A stretch of DNA of 64,000 nucleotides from NCBI GenBank assembly GCA_020086605.1, contig JACBWW010000016.1, positions 22,720,019-22,784,018 on the forward strand, written 5' to 3'. This DNA is from Lanius collurio (Eukaryota > Chordata > Aves > Passeriformes > Laniidae). The position numbers were made by a program, and so were the translations under genes. The notes beneath the pieces are model-generated. The model saw only the letters and a program-made list of their open reading frames with translations. It had not been told where the DNA came from and made no database searches. Below are positions 48,201 to 60,259 of the stretch, piece by piece; positions within the stretch are counted from its first letter, which is position 1, and every line of letters begins with the position of its first letter.

Positions 48201-51001
48201 CCCATAACATGGCCAAGGCAATACCAGTAACAAGTCCAGCTGTGTTGCACAGGATCATTTTCACATTACATGGCTGAACCAACTGTGATAATTTCTTTGC
48301 CTTTATTTGAAAGGAGACATCTCTCAAAGGGCATAATATATCTTTAAAAATAAAAAATTCCTACTTATCATTTTCATTTAGTGGGAAAATCCCACACATG
48401 TTGAGTTACTGTGGAACAGCTGGCTTAAATTAAAGGCTCAGACTTAAGGAAGGAATCTTAGAACATAAAGTATCAAATAATAGCTAAATTCCAGATTAGG
48501 ATGAGGCTTGTGATGTTAGGCATGGCAAGCATATATTGGGCAAATGGACTTGAAGAATCTTAGGTTTTTTGTAATGTGGTGAATCTTAATACTCCAGTTT
48601 TAGATCTAGAGCAGCAGTGTTTAAATATCTAGTTCAATAATCTAGTTAATCTAGTTCGATAAATGAATCCAAATACATTTTAATAGATCATTGCTCATAT
48701 GGGAGAGGCTTTGGACTATGAAAATACTGATGGATGTCCACAAAAGAAACAGAAAGCCATTAAAAATTCTCAGTAATTGAGAGCTCTGCTTTTATTCTGA
48801 CTCTTCTCATGAGTTTGAAGAGATGTTCATAGATTTTTGGAGCATCATCATTTAACAATCATTTCTAGCTGTAAGGCAAAAGTGATAATTTTTACTACAT
48901 GGAGAGTTTCTGTTGGTTTTCAGCCATTACTTATAAAACTTTTCTTTTTGAACTCCTAGACTCATGGAGTCATTTAAATCAGAGAGTAGATCTCTGTGAA
49001 GTCAGTTTAATTTTGAAGATCCAAACCAGAGGGAGGATTTATACCAACATGTAGTTGATTGGTTTGGGGCTTTTCAGCTTCGTTTTTTAAGCCAAGACCT
49101 GGACTGCCTGGAAAAAAGAGAATTAAGCTCGGTGTTTCTACACTGCGGATCTCAATCAGCAGTAATGGAAAACTGTGTGTGGGACTATGAAGGAACTCTT
49201 CATGTAAAGCTGTAGCTGGAATTAGAACTCAGATTCATTACTGATTGTGCTCTTGGCTGGTGTGGTATCAGCCGAACCCCAGAAACACGGGGGAACCTGG
49301 CTTTGGTATGTTAATGGCGAGGTCTTGCTTGTTCCTGTTTCTGTACAGTTGTAAAGACAAGAAGTTCTATTTCTTCTTAATTCCCCTGGACCACGATTGC
49401 CAGCAGAGAAGTGAGACCCTCCTGGAGAGGCAGGGAGGGGTGAGATGGTTGGCCGTGCTTTGCTGGGTTGGTGGGGCTGTGCTCCTGTGCTGGGATGGGC
49501 AGTGTGTTAAAAGGGGGATAATGGGAGCTTTTCTTTCTTAGATTGGGCTGTGCAAGTGTCAAAACAGTAGAACTAAATCCCAGGGGTGGAGCAACATTAG
49601 GCTGCGGAAAATCAGGTGGCACTGAGCTGCTGGTATTCCTAATTTGCAACAGGTTAGAGAATTGGGCTGTTTGTAACAGAAAAAAAGAGTAACTTCACAA
49701 GGTCTTTCCCTCCCTGAGCTCATTACTTTGTTACCTTTGTTCCTATGTTGTCGTTGGTACCTTTAGAGTTCCATTGGTAACTAACTGGCTTTGCCAGTAG
49801 CAAATAAGTGTTGTAGATCCTAAATGTGAGAGCTTTTCCTGGTTGCCACATTCAAGCCACAGCAACAACCATTAACATTTAGTTAAAATCCAAGCCTTTC
49901 TCGCGTTGCCAGCCTGGCATTTCCTGTGCAGTGAAAAACACAGAAGCAGTTTCTGCACGTAAGGATGATAATGCAGCAAACAGAGGGGGGCCAAGGAAAT
50001 AGCTTGAAATTAATTGTGGGTGTGGTAGGGTACTTTGTAAGCAAATTCAAAACAGACATAGAAGCCAATATCAGGAACATGTGCAAGAAATTCCATTTAT
50101 AAGACTTGGAATAATAACCTCACTGCCCTCTTAAATAATTTTAAACATATATGCATAAAGTTAGTCATCTAACAAAAACAGTTTCATAAGCAGGTATAGT
50201 AATGTCTCACAGTTCTTGTTCAAGTTAATGGCTGCATGAAAAATGTTCCCTGGGAAAGTCAAACCATGTTTTATAGGTTTGTCCATATGAGAAGCTGATC
50301 TTGTTTAACCAAAAGTGTGAATTCAAATTAAGTTGGCAAAATCTGTTTGGGCATTTTTGTACTGTAAGTTCCATTGGGAAGAATGAATTTAGGAGTTCTA
50401 GCTCAATCTGTGGCAATCTGGATATTGCTGTGAGCATTTCTTTCAGGAGATGCCACATCCTCACTGCCTGTACCTACATTTATATTCCACTTCCCCTGTT
50501 GCTCCCTGTCATTTCAGGGGTTTGTAGAGCTCTGTGGGTAACAGAATAAGGGAAGCAATGCAGGTTAAAATATTCCCAAAAGCACTACCAGCACAAAGGA
50601 GGGAGTGGAAAAGAAAAGGAGAAGGGAGAAAGTGGCTGCTCAGGTGACACTGAGGTAGAAGAAATGCTTATACACATCAAAGCTGAGCTCTCTAAGGGCA
50701 GGAGGTGCATCTGACAGATTTTGCCTGCAGCAGTAGTGTCCAAGTGGTTTGCTACTGCAGTCCACAAACTGGCCCAGAAACCTGAACTCCTTCCTTGGTG
50801 CCTTCATCAAACACCAGCTAAAGCTACCTGAGGTCATTCAGTGAGGCCCCAGGTTGCATAAAAAGACAGATGTGCACACTTGGACCAGTTTGAGACCATC
50901 TCTTTGAAAGAGCTGGAGTTGTGTAACTTTCTTACCAAAATAAAAGTTTAGTCTGAGACTAAGATAAGAAAAAAATCAACTCCTGGTACAAAGTGTTTTG
51001 C

Positions 51002-51125
51002 CTCTCCTTCCTTCCTTCCTTCCTTCCTTCCTTCCTTCCTTCCTTCCTTCCTTCCTTCCTTCCTGCCTGCCTGCCTGCCTGCCTGCCTTCCCGCCTTCCC
51101 ACCTTCCCTGCCTCCCTTCCTCCCA
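51002..51125. repeat. Compound (TTCC)n(CTGC)n microsatellite
   Basis: About 14 TTCC units pass into about six CTGC units and then degenerate CCTTCC-type repeats, all pyrimidine-rich on the plus strand. The apparent repeat proteins in this stretch are artefacts. Confidence 0.95.
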
Positions 51126-54100
51126 GATCCCTATTTCCCAACATAAAAAAATACTGTGATTTCAAATCATGTTTTCTTTCCAATATTTATCAGTGGCCTA
51201 ATTTCCAAAACTGGGATTTTCAGCATCTTCAGGACTTGTGCTACTTCCTTGGTGTCATTTTTTTGAGAAATAGCCAAATTGGTCAAGTTTATTGTTACTT
51301 CTCCAAAATTACACGGAGCCCAAACTGTCAGTAGTTGTGAAGTGTAGTGAGGGGCACTTCCCTAAATATACTAAGCTGAGGTGGTTTTTTGGAGTGCAGA
51401 AGTGGGAAATAAAATCCAGAAGTCTTTAACCACGCTGATGTATTAAAAGCACAGATGCCTCTGCCTAGAGAAAAGCTGCCTGCTTTTCCATAGGTCATGC
51501 TCCTGAAAACTGGAAATTGTGTTCTACCAGAAAGATACTGGTTAGAAATCTCTGCTTCAAGGAGAAGGAACCTGCACTATGAACACTAACTAAATTCTGC
51601 TTACAATTCATCATTTAGGGAAGGAAATTTGATGTTACCTTTCCAGAGGTTGGCTTTGCTCAGTAACCTTTTTGGAGACTAACTGCAAACTCCTGTACTG
51701 TCAGTTCTGAAGTCAGCTGTACTTTATATTTTTACATAGTTTTTATGTAATTTTGAATATTAAAGCACTTTCTTAACTAGTTGAAATATATGTACTTATA
51801 ATACTTTATCTTGATCAGTCAGGAAGCAGGGAGAACAGACAATCTGTATGATTGAGAGCAGAGCCAAACAAGAAAACAGGGGATGGATTTTGCCTGGAGA
51901 AATTCAGGTTCTTTTTTTTCCCCTTCAGGTATTTGGGTCAGACACTTGGTGATTATTAACATGATAAAGATCATATCTTGACTGGGGCCCTGAGACACCA
52001 CTGGAGGATTCATTGTAAGTCTTGTTTTTAATTACTTCTTGCAAGGAGTTTTGCACAATTAATATTTGGGGGTAATATTTGGATAGGGAAAAAAAGGTGT
52101 ACATTATGTATGGGCTGCAGCAGAGTGAAGCTTTGCATATGGAAATTTGTTCATCACTAACACGTGGTGGATGTTTTCAGAAATGTTCTGTGTAGTGAAT
52201 GTCTCCTGATTCTAATCAGGTAATTGTTGCTCCCTGGTTTCGTCCTATCTGACTGGAGGCTCCTAAGTTAAAAAAACCTGACTGCTGAGGCACAGGCAAT
52301 TTAGCTTACCCAGATCACTTCAACCAGCAATTTGGTTTATCCAGATCACACTCTGAAGGGCTTGTGCTTTTCTGACAACCATAAGGAGAACCTGTGGTGC
52401 CTCTTACCCCAGCTTTGTTGGGTGTCAGAAGTTAAACTGAATCAATCCTGAGCTAGATCTCCAAAGTGTTATGGATTTTTGTGTCTCAAGGTGAAAATAA
52501 AACAACCATCAGAGTTTGCAAGGTGTGTGCAGAAGTTCACAATTTTTGCTGCTGTTAAAAGTTCTAAAACTACTTTTGGACACAAATGGAAATGAACTTT
52601 TCATAGTTGCCAAGGTGCTTTGATTTGCAGTCACAGAAGGTCTGCAACTTTGAGAATCACATCACTTGAAATAGGTAGGCCCCAATTTTGGTAGTGCTTG
52701 GCCATGCTTTTAAACCTACCAGGGATCCATTCAGTGGAGATTCAAAACTTCTTCAGTTTTCTCTTTTTAATACAGTGCTGGGTGAGAGCGAGACTTTATG
52801 AATTTGGATAGCAACTTGTATTGGAGGGTCCCTGTGTTATGTGTGTTTTCATGACTTACCTGAGACAGAAAGGTGTGGTAACAGCAGCCATCCAAAAGCC
52901 ATGCCAGCTAAATCATCACTGGGGAGGAGAGTTCTGAAAAACAGTCATGGACACTCAGTTTGCACTCTTAGTGTCCTCTGAAATATCTGTGGTTATTCTA
53001 TGACTAAAGTGATGCAGGATCTTCCTCCTCATTGCAGTGATTATTTTAAGAGTTCAGGAAAGTTGTTTAATTTTTTCTGGTTTTAGTACACTTGTATGAT
53101 AACAGGTTTCATCTGAAGTCGTTTTTGGCTACTACACCATCTAAGTAGAAGCTCCTGTTCCAGGCATCTGTGCAGCTGGTTCCAGGGCTGTTTGCTTTTG
53201 AGCTCCATCTGCTGGAATTCTATCCTGTTTCCCACATCTTTGGTGTTATTATGCTGCCAGGTCTCACAGGAATTGGTTTTAATTAAAAAGAGAATAAGGA
53301 ATGAAATTCACAGTTCAGAGGAATTTTCAGTAAGTTGCTCGTCCTTTTGTTTAAGAGTTCAACTTAAAGATTGCTTGGAGAATACAAGACTCAAAATCAG
53401 AAAATAATTGTGAGACTGAGGAAAACAAATTATAAGTTTTCCTCTGCTTTTGTTTACAGTTTCTAGGTATTTTATAGAGATTTGGATTAATCAGGTCAGT
53501 CATGACCTATCAAATTCTGTATGAGATTTCAAAAACAGATTACTTGCTCATTTTTCTGAATTAGGTTTTTGTTTGGTTTTCCACTGATGTCTGTTGTTAC
53601 TCTATAACTAAGAAAATTAGCAGTGTTTTCAATATTTAATTAACTTTTTAAAAAGTCATTCTTCCCCATTGTAACTGTACTGCTAGTGTTTCAGATATTT
53701 AAGGACAGAAGGGGACCATGATGAAAATCTAATTTGATTTTTGTAGTTCCATTGTTTCTTAACAAAAAAGTACTGCACAGAATAATGTGCAGAATTGGAA
53801 AAGAGGGCCCTGCTGTGCAAAACCACTCTAAAAGTGTTTCAGTAGTCAGAGGCTTTCACGGTAAATTATATTATGACTTTCTACAAGTTTCCTTTGTAAG
53901 GAGCACATTCTCTGTTCAGAGAATACATTATCTTGTTCATGTCAACAATAATAGACCTGTGTAGAATTAGGATGGCCACCAGCCCTTGGGTGCAGGCTCT
54001 GGTGTTGACAGTGCATGTAATTCCAAGGAACAAGCACTTCTCTGGAAGAACTACCTTCCTAAAAAGCAATCCATCTGCATTTTGAAGGTTCCTTTTCTCT

Positions 54101-57100
54101 ACTTGTAAGGCTAATACCACCTTCCTTCCCCTGTCCCTCAGCTAATGGCACATGTTCCTAAGGTATATTCTGTTTCATAATGGGTTTGTGTATATAGTAA
54201 TTTCAAATATTTCCTTGAGTCCATCTGCCTGCTAGCAATAGTCAGTGTTCACTCATGATGTTTGCAACTTTTATTTTCTACACAGCCAACTTTGCCTGAA
54301 CTGGTTTTAGTTCTTGATGTGGGTAACTCCATGTTGTTACACAGGAGTCTTGGGAATAAAGGGAGGGAAGAAGAGGTGGAGAACAGAGAAAGTGCTAGGC
54401 TTGATTTTAAAGATAAGTGGATTTTTTTCAGTTCTGCCTCGTGCTTCTCCTGGACATGGCACAGCCCACGCCATGGTGCTCTCCGGCAGTGCCTGAGCTT
54501 GTTCCAGCCTGAGCTGCTTTTCAGAAAGTAATTATTGTAATGGATTTCTTAGACTTCTGCATGGGACAGAACTGTCAGCCATTTTTCATATAGATTAGGG
54601 GGATATTTTCTGGATTTCCTGACAGCTTCCTATAAAATGGAGATAGTTAAGGAATCTCTGGTCATTAGACTTCATTGTTAAATGGGTATGTGCTGCCTTA
54701 GGCTGGTATTTAAAGTCCTCTGTTTTAAGGTTGGTATTTTTTAGACCCTCAGATACATGGGGGTCTGTACAAACTTCCACTGTGTTCTGAGGCTGAAAGT
54801 GGCTGGTGACTCTGTGCCTCTGGAGAATAAGTTAAATTCTTGTTCTTCCTATAATGAAAAGTACTTTGGATTTAAAATTATTCAGTGAGTAAAGATGGTT
54901 AAACCCCTCTTTGTAGCTCACTTCTGTTCATGGGATGGAAGTGTGATGCTTCTATTGGTTTCAATAGAGACCCAAATTCTAATTAATATTCCTGTGTCCC
55001 AAACATGTTGTTCTGATTAGAGGCTCTTTGCCCAGGCATTTCTGTGTAGCCTGCCCTGTTTGAAACCCTGCCTTTTTCTGACTTCACTTCCTGAATCCGT
55101 TGACAACACTCACAGCCAAACAAAATACATGTTCACAATGCTGTTATTTGCAAAATATTCCCTTGTGAGTACAGCTGGGGCAACAAAAAGAGTTTCTCTC
55201 TGAATCTCAGAGAGAACTGAGATTCCTTGTAGAAGTAAGGCCCAGAGTGCATTAGGCAATTTTAGTCTTGGCAATTAAGCAAGTGTTAAACTTTGCATTT
55301 CACCACATATAAGTGCACGCACATCTTTCATTACTCTTGCGTGTATTGATCACACAGTGATCTACTAAGAAATATACTGAGAGTACTGAATTTTAATCTA
55401 GGCTGAGGTGGACCAGATAGCAACAGGCTCCCAGCCCACCACACTGTTTACAAAACAGATACAGGTGGAAAGAATATAAACTTACTTTGCCCTCTTTCAG
55501 GCCTAATCCTCAAATGTGATGAGGGACCAATGAAAAAGTTCATGTTAAAGTGCTCCTCATCTCCATGTGAGGCTGCCTGACTGGCACTAAACCCCACCTT
55601 GCCTGGCAGATTCTCTGACTGGACATCAGTGAGATATTGGTGTGATAGGAACAACCCATCCCATCGTGCCCACTGACCCAGCAGTGCCACTGCTCAGAAC
55701 TCTTTCACCCATGCTACAGAATGTCACCCTGAGAGAAAACACACAACTGCACTGCTGAATGTCAGTGTGTGCACACGAGGCTAGGGTGGAGCAGACTGTC
55801 ACTCAGCTGTGTTTAATTAACATAGTATTTTATATAATGTATTTATTTTTTACGTAATTAGGTGATTAAGCAAAATGCTTGCTAGTAACATTTCTTCCAT
55901 AACCCAGCGCTGCTGCGAGTTAAACATGCACCTTTGCAGGTAATTAATCTCCTTGCCCTGCTTATTTTGCTAGTTGGCACTTGCTAAATCCCTGTAAAAC
56001 CACACCCAGCAGTGCTGTGTATTATCCCTCTGCTGTCTATTCCTACATATGGTCAAAATCAACTTACCTTCCGGGTTGCTGACATCAGCAAAATGTACTC
56101 TTGGCAAACTTGGGAATCCTCCTAGTAACCCTTTGTTTGGTTGGTGTTGTTACAGTTGTATTCCTCTGACAGCAGCAAACACTCTCTAAAAGGTGCCTAC
56201 CTTGACTGGTGCTTGGGATGTGGAAGGACACCACCAAACTAGCATATTTTAAACATTAAAATAACCCCTTGTGTGATAAAATGTATGGAGGGGGGGAAGT
56301 TATAGGAAGATACTTCCCTGCTTCCTGTAAGGAACTGACCCACAGTAGTTGCAAGTTTCAGAGTACAATTTTGATACCAGTAAAGGTGTGTATATATAAA
56401 AAAAACTATCTAGTCATTTTGTGAAGTGACCTTAACCAACACTATCATTTCAATTAAAATTAGGCTTATTCTAATTTAAGGGAAAAAAAAGACTTTTTTA
56501 AAAAAACTGCCTGCTTGAGAATAATGATTTTCTAGTATATTTTTTGGCAGTCTTCTGATATAATCTATTTTCCTTTAGCTGTTTGGCTCCCAACAGCAAA
56601 CAGGAAAACATCTAGTCTCCTCCAAATAGGTTTATTAAACAAAATTAATTGGGTGCAGTATTTAAAATCCTGGTAATAAAGCTGTTTCCCACCCCCCCCT
56701 CCAAGTAAGTAAAGTAACGTGTTTCTAAGATATACTTGTATATTATCATTGAATTAAAAATCAGGGTTATTTTGTAAAAAAATACTTGGGAAATGCCTGA
56801 GAAGTTGCTATTTCCAGCAAATTGCTGGAAACAAACAACAGGAGTTGCTGTTTCTCAACAAGTTGCTATTTTCATTTCCCACTAGGTTCAGTTTTCCCAG
56901 CTTTTCTATTGCCATGGTTAGAACCCAGAGTAACACCCAGAAGGGAAAGGATTTAGAGACAGGGAAAGGGTTATAAACTTATGTTACTGTTGACAGCAGC
57001 AGTGTCATAAATATTAGCAGACAAGAATCACCTCCTACCTGAGAAAACATAGGGATAAAGGTGAATATTTTTATTTTTGAAGCCTACAGCCTATTTTTTT

Positions 57101-57471
57101 TAATACAACCACCTGCCTTATCTTCTTGAGGGCATTAATTTAATAAAAAGCATGTCAGATCAAGTAGCCAGTTGCTCCAGTTATGGAACAATTTAATTCC
57201 CTGCCTTTCCACCCCTCCACAACCCTGCCTGAAGTCAGATGTCTAAACTGGGCCCCAAGAATGCAGCAGGCAAGGCAGGCAGGCTGCAGCTGGGAAATAC
57301 AACTTCAGGACAACCCCAAAAGTTGTCTGAGTTAAGTGTGCATGATCTGGCTTCTCCCTCCCCTCCTCACACCTTTTCCAGGACAGATCTGGAGTTATAG
57401 AGTAAGTTCAGCATAATCCCTACCCTTCAGAGTGCAGCTCAAAGGGCATTTTCCCAACTCAGGTACTAGCC

Positions 57472-57495
57472 AAAAAAAAAAAAAAAAAAAAAAAA
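57472..57495. repeat. Poly(A) run of 24
   Basis: Uninterrupted A tract just beyond the JUN 3' end. On the minus strand it reads T, so it is not a templated JUN tail. Confidence 0.9.
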
Positions 57496-57576
57496 GTGTG
57501 AGGGGAAAATACATTTTAATTATTTTATTTTTCTTAAATATAATAGAACCTTCTAGAATTTTTTTCCAGAAACAGA

Positions 57577-58179
57577 AACATTAAAAAATTATACTTTATT
57601 ACAAATGGTAAACTCAGAGTGCTAAAAAAAAGCCTCTTATTTACAAACAATACTGGGCAGTGCCCAAATAAACAACATAAAAATAACTTACAAAGTCATG
57701 AAGTAGTTTATTGACATTAATCAACTTTCATAAAATAAAATAAAAAAAGATATGTACATACACGATTTACTTGAAGGCAGGCAGAACAGTTCTTTTTTTG
57801 TTTATCAGCCTCCCACAAACCTCCCTCCCACTTTTTTTTTTTTTCTTAAGGAATACTACATAAAGCAATCTACGGTTTCTATTGCAGTTTAACCTTTAAT
57901 ACTGAATGATCATCGAATGTTAGGTCCATGCAGGTCTTGGTCAATGTTAAACGAAGATCTGACATCTCATCCGAGCAGGAACAGCACTTCCCGGAGCAGC
58001 GCTGGCCGCTGCACTCCCGGCTCCAGCCGAAGGCTTTGCCAGTCTTTCCACACATGCGCTTTGCGGAGCACAGGCAGGACTCAGCCCCTCAGCTTTTGCC
58101 ATTAGCTTTATGCCTCTGCCACTTTGGATTTTTCCTGTTTAGTTGTACCACAACACACAGTTCTCGCTGAAGAGTCTCT
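57577..58179 (-). other. JUN 3' UTR
   Basis: About 600 bases downstream of the JUN stop. Minus-strand AATAAA signals lie at 57712-57707 and 57600-57595. AT-rich tracts with short A/U stretches fit an unstable immediate-early mRNA, though I see no long AUUUA array. Confidence 0.6.
57595..57600 (-). terminator. Candidate distal poly(A) signal of JUN
   Basis: AATAAA on the minus strand. A second copy at 57712-57707 could give a 3' UTR about 110 bases shorter. Confidence 0.55.
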
Positions 58180-59124
58180 TCAAAACGTCTGCAACTGCTG
58201 TGTGAGCATGAGCTGGCACCCGCTGTTGACGTGGTTCATGACCTTCTGCTTAAGCTGTGCAACCTGTTCTCTGAGCATGTTGGCAGTGGATGCCAGCTCT
58301 GAGTTCTGGGCTTTCAAAGTTTTCACTTTTTCTTCCAACCGGGCAATCCTTTCCAACTTCCTTTTCCGGCATTTGGACGCCGCGATTCTGTTCCTCATGC
58401 GCTTTCTCTCGGCTTTGATTCTCTCCTGTGACTCCATGTCAATGGGGGACAGGGGAGGAGTTTCCCCGGGCATTTCAGGTACAGTCTGCGGCTCCTCTTT
58501 CAGAGCCTGGAGCCGGGGATGCTGCACGGGCATCTGGGGGTTTATGTGATGCTGGGGCGCGTATCCCATGCTGTTGGTGTTGTAGTTGGGCGCGGAGCTG
58601 AGCGCGTTGGGGTTGAAGTTGCTGAGGTTGGCGTACACCGGGGGCTCGCTGTGCAAACTGGTGTTGAAGCTGGTGCTGCCGGCCATGGAGGACACAGGTG
58701 CCATCCCGCTGGTGACAGGCTGGGCAGCCGAGGTGACGCTGGGCAGCGTGTTCTGGTTGTGCAGCTCCGCCAAAGCTCTCACGAAGCCCTCCGCGAACCC
58801 CTCCTGTTCGTCGGTGACATTCTTGGGACACAGGAACTGCGTCGGGGTCGGCGTGGTGGTGATCAGCCCGTTGCTGGACTGGATGATGAGCCGCTCCAGC
58901 TCAGGCGAGGCCAGTTTGAGGAGCCCCACGTCGGGCGAGGTGAGGATGTCGGCGTTCTTGTTCCTCAGGTGCGGCTTCAGGTTGCTGGAGGGGTCGGACA
59001 GGTTCAGCGTCATGTTCTGCTTCAGCACCTTGGCGTTATTGTATCCGTACCCGCCGCTCTCCGGCGGCGCGAAGCCGGCGCTCAGCGCATCCTCGTAGAA
59101 AGTAGGCTCCATCTTTGCACTCAT
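58180..59124 (-). CDS. JUN: Transcription factor Jun (c-Jun, AP-1 subunit)
   Basis: Single-exon immediate-early gene for a bZIP factor that dimerises with FOS or ATF proteins and binds TRE/CRE sites. This is the cellular gene, a complete 314-residue frame starting at the ATG at 59124 ([13 protein letters not shown]). The delta/JNK-docking region at about 30-57 is intact, and JNK sites S63 and S73 ([14 protein letters not shown]) and T91/T93 are present. Near the C-terminus the GSK3/CK2 cluster [14 protein letters not shown] precedes the basic region [20 protein letters not shown] and a leucine zipper from about residue 260, ending LTQQLQTF. Human JUN has 331 residues; the shorter length is typical of birds. 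Position and strand beyond MYSM1 match human. Confidence 0.99.
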   Translation of the reverse strand: MSAKMEPTFYEDALSAGFAPPESGGYGYNNAKVLKQNMTLNLSDPSSNLKPHLRNKNADILTSPDVGLLKLASPELERLIIQSSNGLITTTPTPTQFLCPKNVTDEQEGFAEGFVRALAELHNQNTLPSVTSAAQPVTSGMAPVSSMAGSTSFNTSLHSEPPVYANLSNFNPNALSSAPNYNTNSMGYAPQHHINPQMPVQHPRLQALKEEPQTVPEMPGETPPLSPIDMESQERIKAERKRMRNRIAASKCRKRKLERIARLEEKVKTLKAQNSELASTANMLREQVAQLKQKVMNHVNSGCQLMLTQQLQTF

Positions 59125-59450
59125 AGAACACAGTCCGGGGAGGGGAAGCTGCCCGGCCGCCGCTCAGCTCCCCGCGGGCACCCCGACCCTCCCGGGGAAG
59201 GGGAACGCGGAGCCGAGGAAGGAGAAACGCGGAGCCTTACTGGATCGCTGCTGCCGCCGCCGCGCTGAGAGCCCGCCCGGCCTGGCGGGGCGCCTCGCCG
59301 CCCTCCTCCTCCTCCTTCTGCCGGTGGTGCCGGGACGCCGCTCCGCCGTCACAAGTACTTTCCCTGCCCGGCTCCGCGCTATTCCCGCTCCACCGTCCCA
59401 GCGCCCGCACTCAGTCGCGCTCGTTCGCTCCCGCCCGCCCCGCGCTCTGC
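59125..59450 (-). promoter_or_regulatory. JUN 5' UTR (inferred extent)
   Basis: GC-rich leader between the ATG and an inferred start near 59450, placed by analogy with the human promoter, where the proximal TRE is about 70 bases upstream of the start. No upstream coding exon was seen. Confidence 0.5.
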
Positions 59451-59498
59451 GCCCGCTCCCGCCGTGCAGCCCTTCACTTATCAGCGGCCGCGAGCCCG

Positions 59499-59508
59499 CT
59501 AAAAATAG
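59499..59508 (-). promoter_or_regulatory. MEF2 site of the JUN promoter
   Basis: CTATTTTTAG on the minus strand, a consensus MEF2 site. The human JUN promoter has the same site just downstream of its proximal TRE, as here. Confidence 0.85.
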
Positions 59509-59512
59509 CGCA

Positions 59513-59520
59513 TGATGTCA
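59513..59520 (-). promoter_or_regulatory. Proximal JUN TRE (jun1 site)
   Basis: TGACATCA on the minus strand, the variant 8-bp AP-1/ATF site by which human JUN autoregulates through Jun/ATF2. Order and spacing to the MEF2 site support the match. Confidence 0.88.
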
Positions 59521-59535
59521 CCCCGCGCGCTCCCC

Positions 59536-59540
59536 ATTGG
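59536..59540 (-). promoter_or_regulatory. CCAAT box of the JUN promoter
   Basis: CCAAT on the minus strand, about 20 bases upstream of the proximal TRE. The GC box GGGGCGGGAC at 59564-59573 (plus-strand reading) lies just beyond. This order, MEF2-TRE-CCAAT-Sp1, is that of the mammalian promoter. Confidence 0.75.
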
Positions 59541-59627
59541 CTGCCACCGCCCCGTCCCCGGGGGGGGCGGGACCAGGGCCCGGCGCGCGGACCCGGCCCG
59601 GGTCGCCATGGCCACCCCCCCCCCTCA

Positions 59628-59637
59628 GAAGCTTCTT
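59628..59637. promoter_or_regulatory. Palindromic heat-shock-like element
   Basis: AGAAGCTTCT, two inverted nGAAn half sites. Weak evidence alone; a classical HSE needs three units. Confidence 0.3.
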
Positions 59638-59659
59638 GAGCGCGCGGGGCCTTGTGGGA

Positions 59660-59667
59660 TGACGTAA
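59660..59667 (-). promoter_or_regulatory. Distal JUN TRE/CRE-like site
   Basis: TTACGTCA on the minus strand, roughly 145 bases upstream of the proximal TRE, a likely counterpart of the distal jun2 site. A further CRE-like AGACGTCA lies at 59700-59707. Confidence 0.65.
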
Positions 59668-60259
59668 TGCCGGGGGGGCGCGCGCGGGGCAGTGTGGGCT
59701 GACGTCTTTGTTTTTGAAATATCTGGTTACCGCGGCCCGCGCGCGCGGGGTTGGCTGGCGGGGCCGCGCGGGCGCCTCCTCAGCGGGCGCCGAACCAACC
59801 GCGGGGGCCCCGCGCTCGGCCCCGGCCGCCGCCGCTCCCGGTGTGTCCGTGCCTTCGTTCGTTTGTTTGTTTGTTTCTGTGTTTGTTGGTTTGCTTGTTT
59901 GGCTGCCTCCGCCGGGTTTCGGGCTGCGGTGTTTCCCCCCCCCGCGCTTCGGCCGCTCCTCCCTCCCCCGGCGGTGGTTCGGCCCTTCAGGTGGCGCTCC
60001 CGGGGAGCCCCACGTGGTTTCCCCGTCCCGCCGCCTCCGCGGCTTCCAGGCAGCGCCGGGGGCGGCACCGGGGGCACCCCGCGCTCCCCGCCCCGGGCTG
60101 AGCCCCCGCGGGGCCTGTGGAGTCCCCGCTCGCCCGCCCAGCCCTGCGGGAGCCGCGGGTTTCGGCCGCGGGTGTTCGCGTACGCCCCCGCACCTCCGCT
60201 CCCCGGCGCGGCTTTGCCTTTACAGAGAGAGAGCCTGGACGTCAATTCCCGGCCTCGGG

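Larger units (their letters stand above)
39888..57570. other. Gene-poor interval between CAIAP and JUN
   Basis: About 17.7 kb without a recognisable coding exon; the longest frames are under 130 codons and look random. It should contain the CAIAP first exon and promoter, which I could not place. It holds homopolymer runs, a TTCC/CTGC microsatellite, a 23-bp tandem duplication and AT-balanced blocks that may be conserved non-coding elements. Confidence 0.6.

Noticed and set aside
50993..51334. Leu/Pro/Ser repeat protein
   Set aside because: Translation of the TTCC/CTGC microsatellite.
58180..59124. Possibility that the JUN frame is a retroviral oncogene copy or a processed pseudogene
   Set aside because: JUN is naturally intronless; this copy has its own full promoter and UTR and lies in the conserved syntenic position, with no retroviral sequence or target-site duplication seen.
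58519..59268. Plus-strand frames of 249 and 170 codons over JUN
   Set aside because: Antisense shadows of the GC-rich JUN coding exon.
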